A stretch of 64,000 bases of DNA. Origin: Aldehydirespirator sp028819505 (GTDB lineage: Bacteria > Actinomycetota > Acidimicrobiia > Acidimicrobiales > Aldehydirespiratoraceae). Made by a program: the position numbers and the translations under genes. Location of the stretch: assembly GCA_965207755.1 (NCBI GenBank), contig OZ242297.1:1612001-1676000 (forward strand), in the 5' to 3' direction. The notes under the pieces are model-generated. The model saw only the letters and a program-made list of their open reading frames with translations, made no database searches and had not been told where the DNA came from. Below are positions 1-8,476 of this stretch, one piece after another. Each line of letters opens with the position of its first letter. Within the stretch, counting starts at the first letter, position 1.

Positions 1-540
1 CCGGGTGCTCGCGCCTCCGGTGTCCGCCTCGTCCGCGTCCGCGCCCGCGGTGCTCGGGCGCCGGGCGGATGCCCGGCTCACCAGGAAGAGGGTGACGGCC
101 GCGCCCAGCACGGCGGCTGCGAGCGCAACCAGCCACGAGGCCACTGCGGGGCTCAGCGGGTTGCGAGCAGCGGCCCAGCCGCCGACAAGCCCGAAGAGCG
201 CGAAGCCGGCGACGGCCGCCCGGCGCCCGCCGCGGGCGGCTTGACGACCCAGCAGACCGCAGACGGCCAACGACGCGACGACTATGCCGACTGTGAGCAC
301 CGTCTTCTGGCTGGCACCGATGTTGGCGATGCTGAAGGCCACGATGTCGCCGGGCGTGTAGTCGGTGACCACCTCGCCCACCGCGATGACCAGCGACGGG
401 ATGGTCTCGCTGACGCCCTCGACGAACTCGCCGAAGCCCAGCGCGACCGCCGCACCGAGGACTCCGGCGATGAAGCCCGCCGCGCCGTCGGCCCCGCGGC
501 CTTCTCGTGACCGCTGTTCCGCAGGTTCAGGTTCGTCCAT
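1..540 (-). CDS. Molybdopterin-dependent oxidoreductase, N-terminal membrane part (partial)
   Basis: The reverse strand is open from an ATG at 540 to the window edge, 180 codons, so only the amino-terminal part is seen. After a short polar start the protein has several hydrophobic segments, including stretches reading FIAGVLGAAVALGFGEFVEG, SLVIAVGEVVTDYTPGDIVA, TVLTVGIVVASLAVCGLLG and AVAGFALFGLVGGWAAA. This pattern is typical of the membrane anchor that precedes the sulfite-oxidase-like molybdopterin domain in actinobacterial YedY/SUOX-type proteins. The catalytic domain would lie outside the window, so the enzyme assignment rests on the anchor alone. A TACAAT box at 548-553 (minus strand) lies 7 nt before the ATG, suggesting a leaderless transcript divergent from the acyl-CoA dehydrogenase. 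Confidence 0.6.
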   Translation of the reverse strand, partial: MDEPEPAEQRSREGRGADGAAGFIAGVLGAAVALGFGEFVEGVSETIPSLVIAVGEVVTDYTPGDIVAFSIANIGASQKTVLTVGIVVASLAVCGLLGRQAARGGRRAAVAGFALFGLVGGWAAARNPLSPAVASWLVALAAAVLGAAVTLFLVSRASARRPSTAGADADEADTGGASTR

Positions 541-547
541 CGGGGCG

Positions 548-557
548 ATTGTACGCT
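548..557. promoter_or_regulatory. Overlapping divergent -10 boxes
   Basis: TACAAT on the minus strand (548-553) and TACGCT on the plus strand (552-557) share two bases within a GTAC core. Each lies 7-8 nt from the start codon of its gene (540 minus, 566 plus). Both transcripts would be leaderless or nearly so, and the two RNA polymerases could not occupy the promoters together. Confidence 0.45.
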
Positions 558-565
558 CCGGTTCG

Positions 566-1777
566 ATGGATCGCCGCTCCGACCTGAGGCTCGCCGGCTT
601 CGCCGACGAGGTGCGAACCTGGCTCGAGGAGCACCTGGTCGGCGAATTCGCCCGGTACCGGGGCCGGGGCCTCACCGGCCAGGACGACATGCCGGTCGAA
701 GTGCAGATCGCCTGGGAGCGGGAGCTCGCGTCGGGCGGATGGCTCGGGCTCGACTTTCCCGAATCGGTCGGCGGCCGGGGATGCACGCTGGCCGAGCAGG
801 TCGTGTTCTTCGACACCTACACCACCGCCCGCGCCCCCGGACGGCTCCCGAACGTGGGCGTGACGCTGCTCGGACCCACCCTGATGGCCTTCGGGTCGCC
901 CGAGCAGCAGCAGCGATTCGTGCCCCCGGTCCTGGCGGCCGAGGAACTCTGGTGCCAGGGCTACTCGGAGCCCGGCGCGGGCAGCGACCTCGCCGGCGTG
1001 GCCACCACCGCGGCCAGGAGCGGCGGCCGGTGGGTGGTCGACGGCCAGAAGGTGTGGACGTCGCTGGCCCAGCACGCCGACTGGATCTTCGTGCTGGCCC
1101 GCAGCACTCCGGGCTCGCAACGGCACGCCGGGCTCAGCTGCCTGCTCGTTCCCATGGACCAGCCCGGCGTCGAGATCCGTCCCATCGTGCAGCTCAACGG
1201 CGGCGTCGAGTTCAACGAGACGTTCTTCGACGGCGCCGTCACCGACGCAGATCTGGTGGTGGGGGGCGAGGGCAACGGCTGGAAGGTGGCCATGGGCACC
1301 CTCGCCTTCGAGCGGGGAGCGAGCACGCTGGGCCAGCAGACCAGCTTCCGCCAGGAGTTCGATTCTCTGCTGTCGGAGGCGAGGGAATCCGGGCGCATCC
1401 GCAGCGACGTGCTGCGGTCGGAGCTGGTGCAGAGCCACATCGAGCTCGAGATCCTGCGCTACAACCAGATGCGGATGCTGGCATCTCTCACCCACGACCG
1501 GCTCGCCGGGCCGGAGCAGTCGATCGGCAAGCTCTACTGGGCGTCGTGGCACCAGCGGCTCGGGGAGCTGGCCATGAGGGTCCGGGGTGCGGCTGCGATG
1601 GTGGCCGAGCCGTCCGAGGGCGCCCACGCCTCCGAGGCCGGCCTGGACTACCTCCTCGACCCCTGGCAGCGGACCTTCCTCTACTCGCGGGCCCACACGA
1701 TCTACGGGGGAAGCAACGAGGTGCAGCGCAACATAATCGGAGAGCGGGTCCTGGGCCTGCCGCGGCTGCCACGTTAG
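566..1777 (+). CDS. Acyl-CoA dehydrogenase
   Basis: Flavin enzyme that oxidises an acyl-CoA to the 2-enoyl-CoA and passes electrons to ETF. The 403-residue protein has the FAD-binding signature GYSEPGAGSDLAG near residue 132. The carboxy-terminal IYGGSNEVQRNIIGERVLG signature is near residue 378. Length is usual for the family. An ORF is open further upstream, but ATG 566 gives a conventional N-terminus and sits 8 nt after a TACGCT -10 box. The substrate cannot be read from sequence; nearby crotonase, ligase and CoA-transferase genes suggest degradation of a carboxylic acid or steroid side chain, by inference. The last 33 bp, including the stop region, are duplicated 73 nt downstream. Confidence 0.9.
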   Translation: MDRRSDLRLAGFADEVRTWLEEHLVGEFARYRGRGLTGQDDMPVEVQIAWERELASGGWLGLDFPESVGGRGCTLAEQVVFFDTYTTARAPGRLPNVGVTLLGPTLMAFGSPEQQQRFVPPVLAAEELWCQGYSEPGAGSDLAGVATTAARSGGRWVVDGQKVWTSLAQHADWIFVLARSTPGSQRHAGLSCLLVPMDQPGVEIRPIVQLNGGVEFNETFFDGAVTDADLVVGGEGNGWKVAMGTLAFERGASTLGQQTSFRQEFDSLLSEARESGRIRSDVLRSELVQSHIELEILRYNQMRMLASLTHDRLAGPEQSIGKLYWASWHQRLGELAMRVRGAAAMVAEPSEGAHASEAGLDYLLDPWQRTFLYSRAHTIYGGSNEVQRNIIGERVLGLPRLPR

Positions 1778-1851
1778 GGCGCGACACGGCTGTGCGGGCG
1801 GCGGCCTCCCGCCCGGCGGGGTCCTGGGCCTGCCGCGGGTGCCACGTCAGG
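1746..1851 (+). repeat. Two-copy echo of the acyl-CoA dehydrogenase 3' end
   Basis: Bases 1746-1778, the last ten codons, stop and one base, recur at 1819-1851 with two changes, one of which destroys the stop (TTAG to TCAG). The offset is 73 nt. The 40-nt spacer holds a GGGCGG...CCGCCC hairpin. Confidence 0.85.
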
Positions 1852-1910
1852 CCGCAGCCGCCGCGATACTGTGCGAGTCGTCGCCTCCGAGCCGAGCGTT
1901 AGGAGAATCT

Positions 1911-2747
1911 ATGGGACGTCTCGCCAACACTTGGAGTCTGGCAAAGCTCTCGTGGGGAGTGCTGAAGAAGGATCGGGAGCTCCTGTGGATGCCGGTGCTG
2001 TCGTTCCTCGTGTCGGCCGTCGTGATCGCCGTCGCGATCGCGCTCACGTTCCTCACGTTGTCGACCACGTCCTCCCACGGCCAGACCACCATGGAGTTCA
2101 ACCCGGCGATGGTCGTGGTCTACATCGCGGCCGCCCTGCTCTTGGGCGTGGTGGCGGTGTTCTTCAACGGGGCGCTGGTCGCCGGGGCCCACGAGAGGCT
2201 CACCGGGGGCGACCCCACGGTGCGGAGCGCCATCGGACGGGCGTTCGCCCGCATCCCCGGCCTGGTGCCGTGGGCGATCATCACCACCACCGTCGGGCTG
2301 GTCCTCCAGGCGCTGAGGGAGCGGGCCGGCGGGCTGGGGCGGATCGTCACCGGCCTGCTGGAGATGGCCTGGGACGTGGTGACCTTCCTGACCGTGCCCG
2401 CCATCGTCATCGACGAGCTGGGGGCCATAGCCGGTCTCAAGCAGTCGGCGTCGCTGCTGCGCCGCACATGGGGCGAGAACATCGCGGCCCGGGTCGGGTT
2501 CGGCCTGCTCGGTTTCGTCCTGATCATCCCGGCGGCCATTGTGGCCGGGCTCTTGATAGCGTCGGGCTGGCAGCTGCTGATGGCAATCGGGATCATCGTC
2601 GCCGCCGTGTGGGTGGCGCTGGTCATGGTGGTGCTCACCGCCCTGAACGCCATCTTCCAGACGGCCCTGTACCTCTACGCCACGACCGGCACGGCGCCCG
2701 CCGGTTTCGAGCGGGCTCCTCTCGCTCAGACGTTCGTCCACAAGTAG
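1911..2747 (+). CDS. DUF6159-like multi-pass membrane protein
   Basis: A 278-residue protein of unknown function with about six hydrophobic segments. It begins MGRLANTWSLAKLSWGVLKK, followed by a first membrane span. This start and overall layout match the DUF6159 family of bacterial integral membrane proteins, for which I know no firm role. ATG 1911 was chosen over an upstream in-frame ATG because AGGAGA lies at 1901-1906 and the extra residues are Ala/Ser-rich filler. The gene ends 46 bp before the convergent crotonase. Confidence 0.75.
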   Translation: MGRLANTWSLAKLSWGVLKKDRELLWMPVLSFLVSAVVIAVAIALTFLTLSTTSSHGQTTMEFNPAMVVVYIAAALLLGVVAVFFNGALVAGAHERLTGGDPTVRSAIGRAFARIPGLVPWAIITTTVGLVLQALRERAGGLGRIVTGLLEMAWDVVTFLTVPAIVIDELGAIAGLKQSASLLRRTWGENIAARVGFGLLGFVLIIPAAIVAGLLIASGWQLLMAIGIIVAAVWVALVMVVLTALNAIFQTALYLYATTGTAPAGFERAPLAQTFVHK

Positions 2748-2793
2748 CCGCCGGCGAGCGGTCGAACCGGCTGCCGGTGAGCAGGCCGGCCGG

Positions 2794-3762
2794 TCAGGCG
2801 ATGCCGTCCACCAGCCCCCAGCCCAGCGCCGTGGCCGCATCGAGCTCGGCGCCGGTCAGCAGCCACCACAGCGTGCGCTGGCGACCGATGCGGGCCGGGA
2901 TGCTCACTGTGCCCCCTGCGCCGGGAATCAGGCCCATGGACAGCTCCGGCATCCGGAACCGGGCCCGGTCGGTGGCGGTGACCGTGGCGCACAACGCCGC
3001 CAGCTCGACGCCCGCGCCGACGCACGCCCCGTCGACCAGCGCCGTCGCTCGGTGGGCGACCGCGGCCAGCCAGGGCGCGGCGCCGGCCCGGCTGCGGACG
3101 AGGTGAGCCTCGGCGGGATCGGCGACTGTGCCGAACTCGGCCGGATCGCCCCCCGCGCAGAAGTTGCCGCCCGCACCGGTGAGAACGACCGGACGGTCGT
3201 CGGCCCCGGCCTCCAGGGCCTTGAGGACGTCCACCAGCTGGTCGCGCATGGCCGCGTCGAACAGGTTGAGCAGGCGGGGACGGTTGAGGGTCACCGTCAC
3301 CGCCGCGCCGTCGTCGGCGACCTCGATGCGGGGCTGCTCGGCGTCCCTGCGGACCCGCCGTCCCCGCCGTGCCAGCCAGCCGGCGTGCTCGGGACCGGCC
3401 TGGAGGGTGGCGTAGGCGAGGCTCTCCACCAGCAGCGCGTCGCGCAGGTCCCGTTTCGCCCCGCGGCGCAGCGTCTGGGCCGCGACTACCGAGGCTTGCG
3501 GATTGGCTCGCAGCCCTTCGAGGGCCGGGCCGGGATCGTCGAGCGCCATGTCCCAGGAGTCGCCCCCCGTCCCGACCGCAACCGACACCACCGGCAGCGC
3601 GGCCAATGCCGATCCCACATCGTCGGCGGGATCGTCGCCCACGTCCACGAGCACCGCGGGCAGGCCCGCAGCCCCCGCGATCCCGTCCAGCACCAGCCGG
3701 TCGAAGTCGACCGAGACGACCGCGGCCCTGATCTCCTCCAAGGGCCGGACTCCTCCGTGCAC
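2794..3762 (-). CDS. Enoyl-CoA hydratase/isomerase (crotonase) family protein
   Basis: Crotonase-fold enzyme acting on acyl-CoA thioesters. The second half carries the oxyanion-hole region LTGAGGNFCAGGDPAEF, then DGACVGAGVELAALC, then the active-site stretch PELSMGLIPGAGG. At 322 residues it is some 60 longer than typical enoyl-CoA hydratases. The first roughly 125 residues show no recognisable crotonase motif and may be a lineage-specific N-terminal domain. The upstream acyl-CoA ligase on the same strand ends 7 nt before this start, so the two are probably one transcript. Reaction type (hydratase, isomerase or other) is not determined. Confidence 0.82.
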   Translation of the reverse strand: MHGGVRPLEEIRAAVVSVDFDRLVLDGIAGAAGLPAVLVDVGDDPADDVGSALAALPVVSVAVGTGGDSWDMALDDPGPALEGLRANPQASVVAAQTLRRGAKRDLRDALLVESLAYATLQAGPEHAGWLARRGRRVRRDAEQPRIEVADDGAAVTVTLNRPRLLNLFDAAMRDQLVDVLKALEAGADDRPVVLTGAGGNFCAGGDPAEFGTVADPAEAHLVRSRAGAAPWLAAVAHRATALVDGACVGAGVELAALCATVTATDRARFRMPELSMGLIPGAGGTVSIPARIGRQRTLWWLLTGAELDAATALGWGLVDGIA

Positions 3763-3769
3763 TGCCGGA

Positions 3770-5281
3770 TCAGCCCCCTGGAGAGTCGGAGGCGAAGCGC
3801 TGTCTCAGCTCCCGGCGCAGCAGCTTGCCCGTGTCGTTGTAGGGCAGCTCGTCGACGAATTCCACCCGCGCCGGCACCCGGCTCGACCGCAGCCGGGACC
3901 GCACCAGCTCGCGGAGGTCGTCGACGGCCGGCGCCGGGGTGCGGGTGACGACGCACACCGCCACCTCCTCGCCCCACTCCCGGCTGGGCACCCCGAACGC
4001 GGCCGCGTCCACCACGGCGGGATGGGTCAACAGCACGTCCTCGATCTCGCCGGGCGACATGTTCTCGCCGCCCCGGACGATGATGTCGTCGTTGCGGCCG
4101 TGGACCCACAGGTATCCCGCGCCGTCGGTGTGTCCGCTGTCGCGGGTGCGGAACCAGCCGTCGCCGTCGAGTGTCGACCCGCTCTCGGCGTACTCGCCGG
4201 CGACCTGCTCGCCTCTCACCCAGATCTCCCCGGCGGCACCGGCCTCCGCCTCGGTGCCGTCGCCGCAGCGCACCGAGACCTCCACTCCCGGCAACGGTCG
4301 CCCGGCCGACGAGAGTCTGGCCCTCTCGTCGGGATCGTCGGATGCCGCCCACCGCCGGTGGTCGTCGGGGCCCATCACGCACACCGTCGAGCTCGTCTCG
4401 GTGAGGCCGTAGGCGTGCGAGAAGCCTGCGGCCGGGAACAGTTCCAGCGCCCTCTCCACCACGGTCCGGTGCGACTTGCCTCCGCCGTAGGACACGGAGC
4501 GGACCGACTCGAGTGTTTCCCCCCGGCGGTTGAGGGCGTCGACGATGCGGGCCAGCATCGTGGGCACGAGCATGGCGTGAGTCACGCCCTGGGCCAGCAC
4601 CAGGTCGATCCAGGAGTCGGGGTCGAACCTCGGCAGGGGCACGATCCTGCGCCCCGAATACACCTGCGACAGCTGCGCTGCCACCGAGGCGACGTGGTAG
4701 GGCGGCACAGCCATGATGTGGGCCTCGTCCGGGCCGGCCGACGCGAACTCGACCGTGCCGAACACATAGGACACCAGGTGCCGGTGGCGCAGCAGCGCAG
4801 CCTTGGGCGGGCCGGAGGTGCCGCTGGTGTACAGCAGCACGGCCGCGGCGTCGGGGTCCATGGGCCAGTCGCCCGGGTCGGCGGGCTGGGCGCCGCCGGC
4901 GGGATCGTCGCCGACGGCGTCCCGCTCGACGATCTCCAGCCCGTCCACCCCGGCCAGCCGTTCCGCCCCGGAGGGATCGACCACCGCCAACGCCGGCGCG
5001 GCCCGTCCGGCCAGCCGGCGCAGATCGTCGTCGGCGAGCCGGTAGTTGACCGGCACGTAGGGAACGCCCGCCCAGGCCGCTCCGAACAGCGAGACGGGCA
5101 GCACCGCGCCGGGCTCGTCGCACAGCACCAGATGCTCGGCCTCGGATGCTCTCAGCCGTCCCGCGAGGGCGGCCGCGTCGCCCATCAGGCGGTCGCCGGT
5201 GAGGCCTCCGTCGAGTGGCCCCACCGCCACCCGGTCGCCCATGGCGGTGGCCGCCATCTCGAGCAGCATCATCACGTTCAC
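3770..5281 (-). CDS. AMP-dependent acyl-CoA synthetase/ligase
   Basis: ANL-superfamily enzyme that adenylates a carboxylic acid and transfers it to CoA. The phosphate-binding motif YTSGTSGPPKAAL begins at residue 151. The A5-like YGLTETSSTV and the hinge region GRNDDIIVRGGENMSPGEIE follow, and the catalytic-lysine motif NDTGKLLRRELR lies at the C-terminus. The protein is 503 residues, normal length. It forms a minus-strand pair with the crotonase. The start GTG/ATG region lies inside a 24-bp sequence repeated 55 bp upstream, so the exact start is slightly uncertain. The substrate is probably a fatty or aromatic acid. Confidence 0.88.
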   Translation of the reverse strand: MNVMMLLEMAATAMGDRVAVGPLDGGLTGDRLMGDAAALAGRLRASEAEHLVLCDEPGAVLPVSLFGAAWAGVPYVPVNYRLADDDLRRLAGRAAPALAVVDPSGAERLAGVDGLEIVERDAVGDDPAGGAQPADPGDWPMDPDAAAVLLYTSGTSGPPKAALLRHRHLVSYVFGTVEFASAGPDEAHIMAVPPYHVASVAAQLSQVYSGRRIVPLPRFDPDSWIDLVLAQGVTHAMLVPTMLARIVDALNRRGETLESVRSVSYGGGKSHRTVVERALELFPAAGFSHAYGLTETSSTVCVMGPDDHRRWAASDDPDERARLSSAGRPLPGVEVSVRCGDGTEAEAGAAGEIWVRGEQVAGEYAESGSTLDGDGWFRTRDSGHTDGAGYLWVHGRNDDIIVRGGENMSPGEIEDVLLTHPAVVDAAAFGVPSREWGEEVAVCVVTRTPAPAVDDLRELVRSRLRSSRVPARVEFVDELPYNDTGKLLRRELRQRFASDSPGG

Positions 5282-5348
5282 GGAACCGGGGGGTCTATGC
5301 GCCCGACGAGGCCGTCGAGGCCGGCATCACGTTCACGGAACCGGGGGG
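5270..5348. repeat. Two-copy direct repeat at the acyl-CoA ligase start
   Basis: A 24-bp sequence ending in CGGAACCGGGGGG occurs at 5270-5293, over the ligase start codon, and again at 5325-5348, an offset of 55. The upstream copy carries the same GTG-AAC-GTG-ATG start context on the minus strand, followed by only about a dozen codons before a TAG. Confidence 0.8.
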
Positions 5349-5366
5349 GGGGAGCGGCTCGGCCTC

Positions 5367-5699
5367 TCAGTCCGAGGCGGGGAGCGGCCTGGTTGCCTTC
5401 ACGGTCAGCGGCGCATCGCCCAGAGCGAGCGAGCCCGGCCCGGCCCTGGTGCAGAGCACCTCGACGGTCTCGTCGGGGTCGCCGTAGCGCTTGCCGAGAA
5501 GCGTTCCCTCCGGCGCGTCGGCGCGGGGCTCCCCGGACCGTTCGGCCGATCCGGCCGCCGCCATCGGCGCACCGCCGCAGGTCAGTTCGGCCGGTCCGGC
5601 GCCCTTCACCACGATCACCTCGGTGGAGCACACCGTGCTCTGGAATCGCGCCCCCGGTCGCAGTTCCACCATGTCGTCCTCCCGCGTCTGAGCGTCCAT
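5367..5699 (-). CDS. Conserved hypothetical protein near acyl-CoA ligase
   Basis: A 110-residue protein starting MDAQTREDDMVELRPGARF, with one central segment VCSTEVIVVKGAGPAELTCG and a C-terminal half ending LTVKATRPLP. Proteins of this shape, with the paired VCxTEVxVV and L-x-C-G-G-x-P-M elements, sit beside fatty acyl-CoA ligases in actinobacteria; I know no function for them. ATG 5699 was preferred over an upstream in-frame ATG at 5726, and MVEL (two codons after the acidic DD) is also possible. No signal peptide or membrane segment is seen. Confidence 0.6.
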   Translation of the reverse strand: MDAQTREDDMVELRPGARFQSTVCSTEVIVVKGAGPAELTCGGAPMAAAGSAERSGEPRADAPEGTLLGKRYGDPDETVEVLCTRAGPGSLALGDAPLTVKATRPLPASD

Positions 5700-5749
5700 T
5701 GTGACCGTCGGAGGGCGGTTGCCCAACCGCTCACGCTACCTTCGCCGAG

Positions 5750-6985
5750 GTGCTCGCAACCGAACCTGCCGCCCTCGACGACGATGGGTGCGCCAGGGCT
5801 TGGGCCCTGTCCGGAGCGATGCATCTCACCGGGCCGGCCTCCGGCCCGCCGACGGTGTCGCCCGCCGGGATCGTGCGTCCTCTGCTCGGTCTCGGCGACG
5901 CTCTGGCCTCGGCCACCGGGCGCCTCGGCGCGCAGGTCAGGGTGGATCCCGTGGCGCTGGCGGCCCAGCGAGCCGCCTTCACGGGATCCGGGCGGAGCGG
6001 ATCGCGCAGCGCGGGCGGATACGCGCAGATGGTGCGGGCCCGCGACGGCTGGATGGCGCTCAACCTTCCCCGCCCGTCCGACATCGAGTCCTTGCCGGCA
6101 TTGGTGGGGCGAGCAGTTTCTGCCGGCGACTGGAACAGAATCGCGAGCCGGATCGCGGCAATGACCGCGGCCGAAGTAGTGGAGAGGGGAACGCTGCTCG
6201 GCTTGGCTGTCGCCGCGGCCGGGGAGACGGCCCCGCCGCCGGCGCCTTGGTCGGTCAGTCTGGAGACTCCGGCGCGGCGGCGCGGACCGGCGCCGGTGGC
6301 GGTGGATCTGACCGGCCTGTGGGCAGGGCCGCTGGCGGGCGGGCTGCTGGCCGAGTCCGGCTGCCGGGTCCTCAAGGTGGAGTCGGCTCGGCGTCCGGAC
6401 GGCGCCCGCCGGGGTCCGGCCGGGTTCTTCGAACTGCTGAACGGACGCAAGGCGCACTTGAACTTGGACTTGCCCGCACCCGAGGCCCTCGACCGGCTGC
6501 GAGAACTGATCGCGGACGCCGACCTCGTGCTGGACGCGAGCCGGCCCCGGGTCATGCAGCAGTGGGGGATCAGCCCGGCCGAGGCGGCGGCCGCAGGCAC
6601 GGCCTGGGTGTCGATCACCGGCCACGGGCGTAGTGGGCTGCACGCCAACCGGATCGCCTTCGGCGACGACGCCGCGGCTGCCGGCGGGCTGGTGGTGCCC
6701 GGCGAGCCCCCCATGTTCGTGGGCGACGCCATCGCCGATCCCATCGCGGGCCTGGTCGCGGCGGCGGTGGCCGCGCACCTGCTGGCCGAGGGTCGGGCCG
6801 CACTGGTCGAGGTGTCACTGGCCTCCGCGTCGGCGTGGGTCCGAGCCCATGCAGGCGCACCCATTGATCGGCCCGTCGTGGAGAACGATGCGTGCTGGCA
6901 GGTCGAACTGGCTGACGGCCCTGCAGCGGTGCGCCCTCCAGCGGCAAGTGACCGGCTCACGGCCTGCGCGCCGGCCACCAACTAG
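5750..6985 (+). CDS. CaiB/BaiF-type (family III) CoA-transferase
   Basis: Likely transfers CoA between carboxylic acids. The second half has the family's N-terminal-type motif VAVDLTGLWAGPLAGGLLA, followed by GCRVLKVESARRPDG, FFELLNGRKAHLNLDL and a Rossmann-like stretch. The first roughly 180 residues look like a second, weaker CoA-transferase region, so the protein may be an internally duplicated or rearranged member. It is 411 residues, close to the family norm. GTG 5750 is supported by TACCTT at 5739-5744, which makes a leaderless start plausible. It converges with serC, and two copies of a hairpin repeat lie just after its stop. Confidence 0.75.
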   Translation: MLATEPAALDDDGCARAWALSGAMHLTGPASGPPTVSPAGIVRPLLGLGDALASATGRLGAQVRVDPVALAAQRAAFTGSGRSGSRSAGGYAQMVRARDGWMALNLPRPSDIESLPALVGRAVSAGDWNRIASRIAAMTAAEVVERGTLLGLAVAAAGETAPPPAPWSVSLETPARRRGPAPVAVDLTGLWAGPLAGGLLAESGCRVLKVESARRPDGARRGPAGFFELLNGRKAHLNLDLPAPEALDRLRELIADADLVLDASRPRVMQQWGISPAEAAAAGTAWVSITGHGRSGLHANRIAFGDDAAAAGGLVVPGEPPMFVGDAIADPIAGLVAAAVAAHLLAEGRAALVEVSLASASAWVRAHAGAPIDRPVVENDACWQVELADGPAAVRPPAASDRLTACAPATN

Positions 6986-6992
6986 TCCGTCC

Positions 6993-7117
6993 GGAATTGG
7001 CAGCGTGTTGCGCGCTATGCGTGCGTTCTGCTGCCAGTTCGCGGTGGGGTCGGGATCGGGGTGGGGAATTGGCAGCGTGTTGCGCGCTATGCGTGCGTTC
7101 TGCTGCCAGTTCGCGGT
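6993..7117. repeat. Duplicated 53-bp hairpin between convergent caiB-like gene and serC
   Basis: The same 53 bp is found at 6993-7045 and 7065-7117, offset 72. Each copy folds into an outer stem GGCAGC/GCTGCC and an inner stem TGCGCGC/GCGTGCG around a TAT loop, separated by a symmetric 4-nt internal loop. There is no T-run. Position between two converging stop codons suggests a bidirectional terminator, duplicated. Confidence 0.75.
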
Positions 7118-7174
7118 CCGCCATTGCTTGCCGCCGCGCCGTCTCCCGGTCTGGCGGGAGGGTCAACCTGCCGG

Positions 7175-8320
7175 CTAGGTGATCAGGCGCTCGATTATGT
7201 GGTCGATGCAGCTTGTGAGGGCCTCGACGTCTGAGGGCTCGACGGCGGGGAACATGCCGATGCGGAGCTGGTTGCGTCCGAGCTTGCGGTAGCCGTCGGT
7301 GTCGACGATGCCGTTGGCCCGCAGGGCCGCGCTGATGTCGTCGGCGCTCACCCGGTCGTCGAAGTCGATGGTTCCCACCACCCGGCTGCGGATGGCGGTG
7401 TCGGTCACGAAGGGCGAGGCGATGTCGGAGGCCTCGGCCCAGCCGTAGAGGATGTCGGCGGAGCGGTCGCTGCGGCCCGCGGCCCAGTCGAGGCCGCCGT
7501 TGCCGTTGATCCAGTCGACCTGCTGCGCGGTGAGGAACACCGTGGCCAGCGCGGGGGTGTTGTAGGTCTGATCCTTGCGGGAGTTGTCCAGCGCCAGCTT
7601 GAGGTCCAGGAACGCGGGCGTCCAGCGGCCTGAGGCCGACAGGCGCTCGATCCGCTCGACAGCGGCGGGCGACATGAGGGCTATCCACAGCCCGCCGTCG
7701 CTGGAGAGCGCCTTCTGGGGCGCGAAGTAGTAGGCGTCGCAGCGGGAGGCGTCGAACCGGAGCCCGCCCGCGGCCGAGGTGGCGTCCACCAGCACCAGCG
7801 CCCCGTCGTCGCCGGCGGGGCGACCGACCTCCAGCATCACCCCGGTGGAGGTCTCGTTGTGGGGGTAGCAGTAGGCGTCGGCCCCGTCGACCGCTTCCAG
7901 TGGCGGGCAGGTGCCGAAGTCCCCGACCCGCACCGACGGATCCTCCAGATGGGGCGCGGACGCGGTCACCGCGACGAACTTGGAGCTGAACTCGCCCAGC
8001 GACAGGTGGTGGCTGCGCTGCTCGATCAGCCCGAAGCTGGCCGCGTCCCAGAAGGCGGTGGCGCCCCCGTTCCCCATCACCACCTCGTAGCCGTCGGGCG
8101 CGCCCAGCAGGTCGGCGATGCCGGCCTTCAGTCGGGCCACCACCCGGCGCACCACGGGCTTGCGGTGGCTGGTGCCGAGAAAGTCCACGGCCCGGTCCGC
8201 CAGTGCCCGAGCGGCCGAGGGCCGGAACTTCGAGGGCCCGCTGCCGAAGCGGCCGTCGGAGGGGAGCATCGCGGCAGGGATGGCGATGGTGTCGGGTCGG
8301 GTCGGCGCTTGCGTAGACAT
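7175..8320 (-). CDS. serC: Phosphoserine aminotransferase
   Basis: PLP enzyme of serine synthesis converting 3-phosphohydroxypyruvate and glutamate to phosphoserine. It begins MSTQAPTRPDTIAIPAAMLP and continues DGRFGSGPSKFRP, the usual start of the actinobacterial SerC type. The PLP-contacting VDATSAAGG is at about residues 178-186 and the PLP lysine is K203 in FAPQKALSSDGG. It has 381 residues. ATG 8320 was chosen because the longer in-frame extension is Arg-rich filler. It is divergent from the aspartate-type aminotransferase with a 156-bp gap. Confidence 0.92.
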   Translation of the reverse strand: MSTQAPTRPDTIAIPAAMLPSDGRFGSGPSKFRPSAARALADRAVDFLGTSHRKPVVRRVVARLKAGIADLLGAPDGYEVVMGNGGATAFWDAASFGLIEQRSHHLSLGEFSSKFVAVTASAPHLEDPSVRVGDFGTCPPLEAVDGADAYCYPHNETSTGVMLEVGRPAGDDGALVLVDATSAAGGLRFDASRCDAYYFAPQKALSSDGGLWIALMSPAAVERIERLSASGRWTPAFLDLKLALDNSRKDQTYNTPALATVFLTAQQVDWINGNGGLDWAAGRSDRSADILYGWAEASDIASPFVTDTAIRSRVVGTIDFDDRVSADDISAALRANGIVDTDGYRKLGRNQLRIGMFPAVEPSDVEALTSCIDHIIERLIT

Positions 8321-8476
8321 CGCTGCAAGTCTGGCACCGCGCGGGCGCTGCGCCACGTCATCGCCGCCGGCGGGACTGACGGGTCGCCGCCGGCGGGACC
8401 GACGGAATGTGTCGAACCATCGAAGGTGTCGGCTCGCGGCCATGAGCAGCGGACCCCGGCCAGTACGCTCGCGGCC

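Noticed and set aside
527..1696. Long minus-strand ORF over the acyl-CoA dehydrogenase
   Set aside because: Antisense shadow caused by high GC; no recognisable protein features. The same applies to other long opposite-strand ORFs over infB, dxr, gltX, ispG and pepN.
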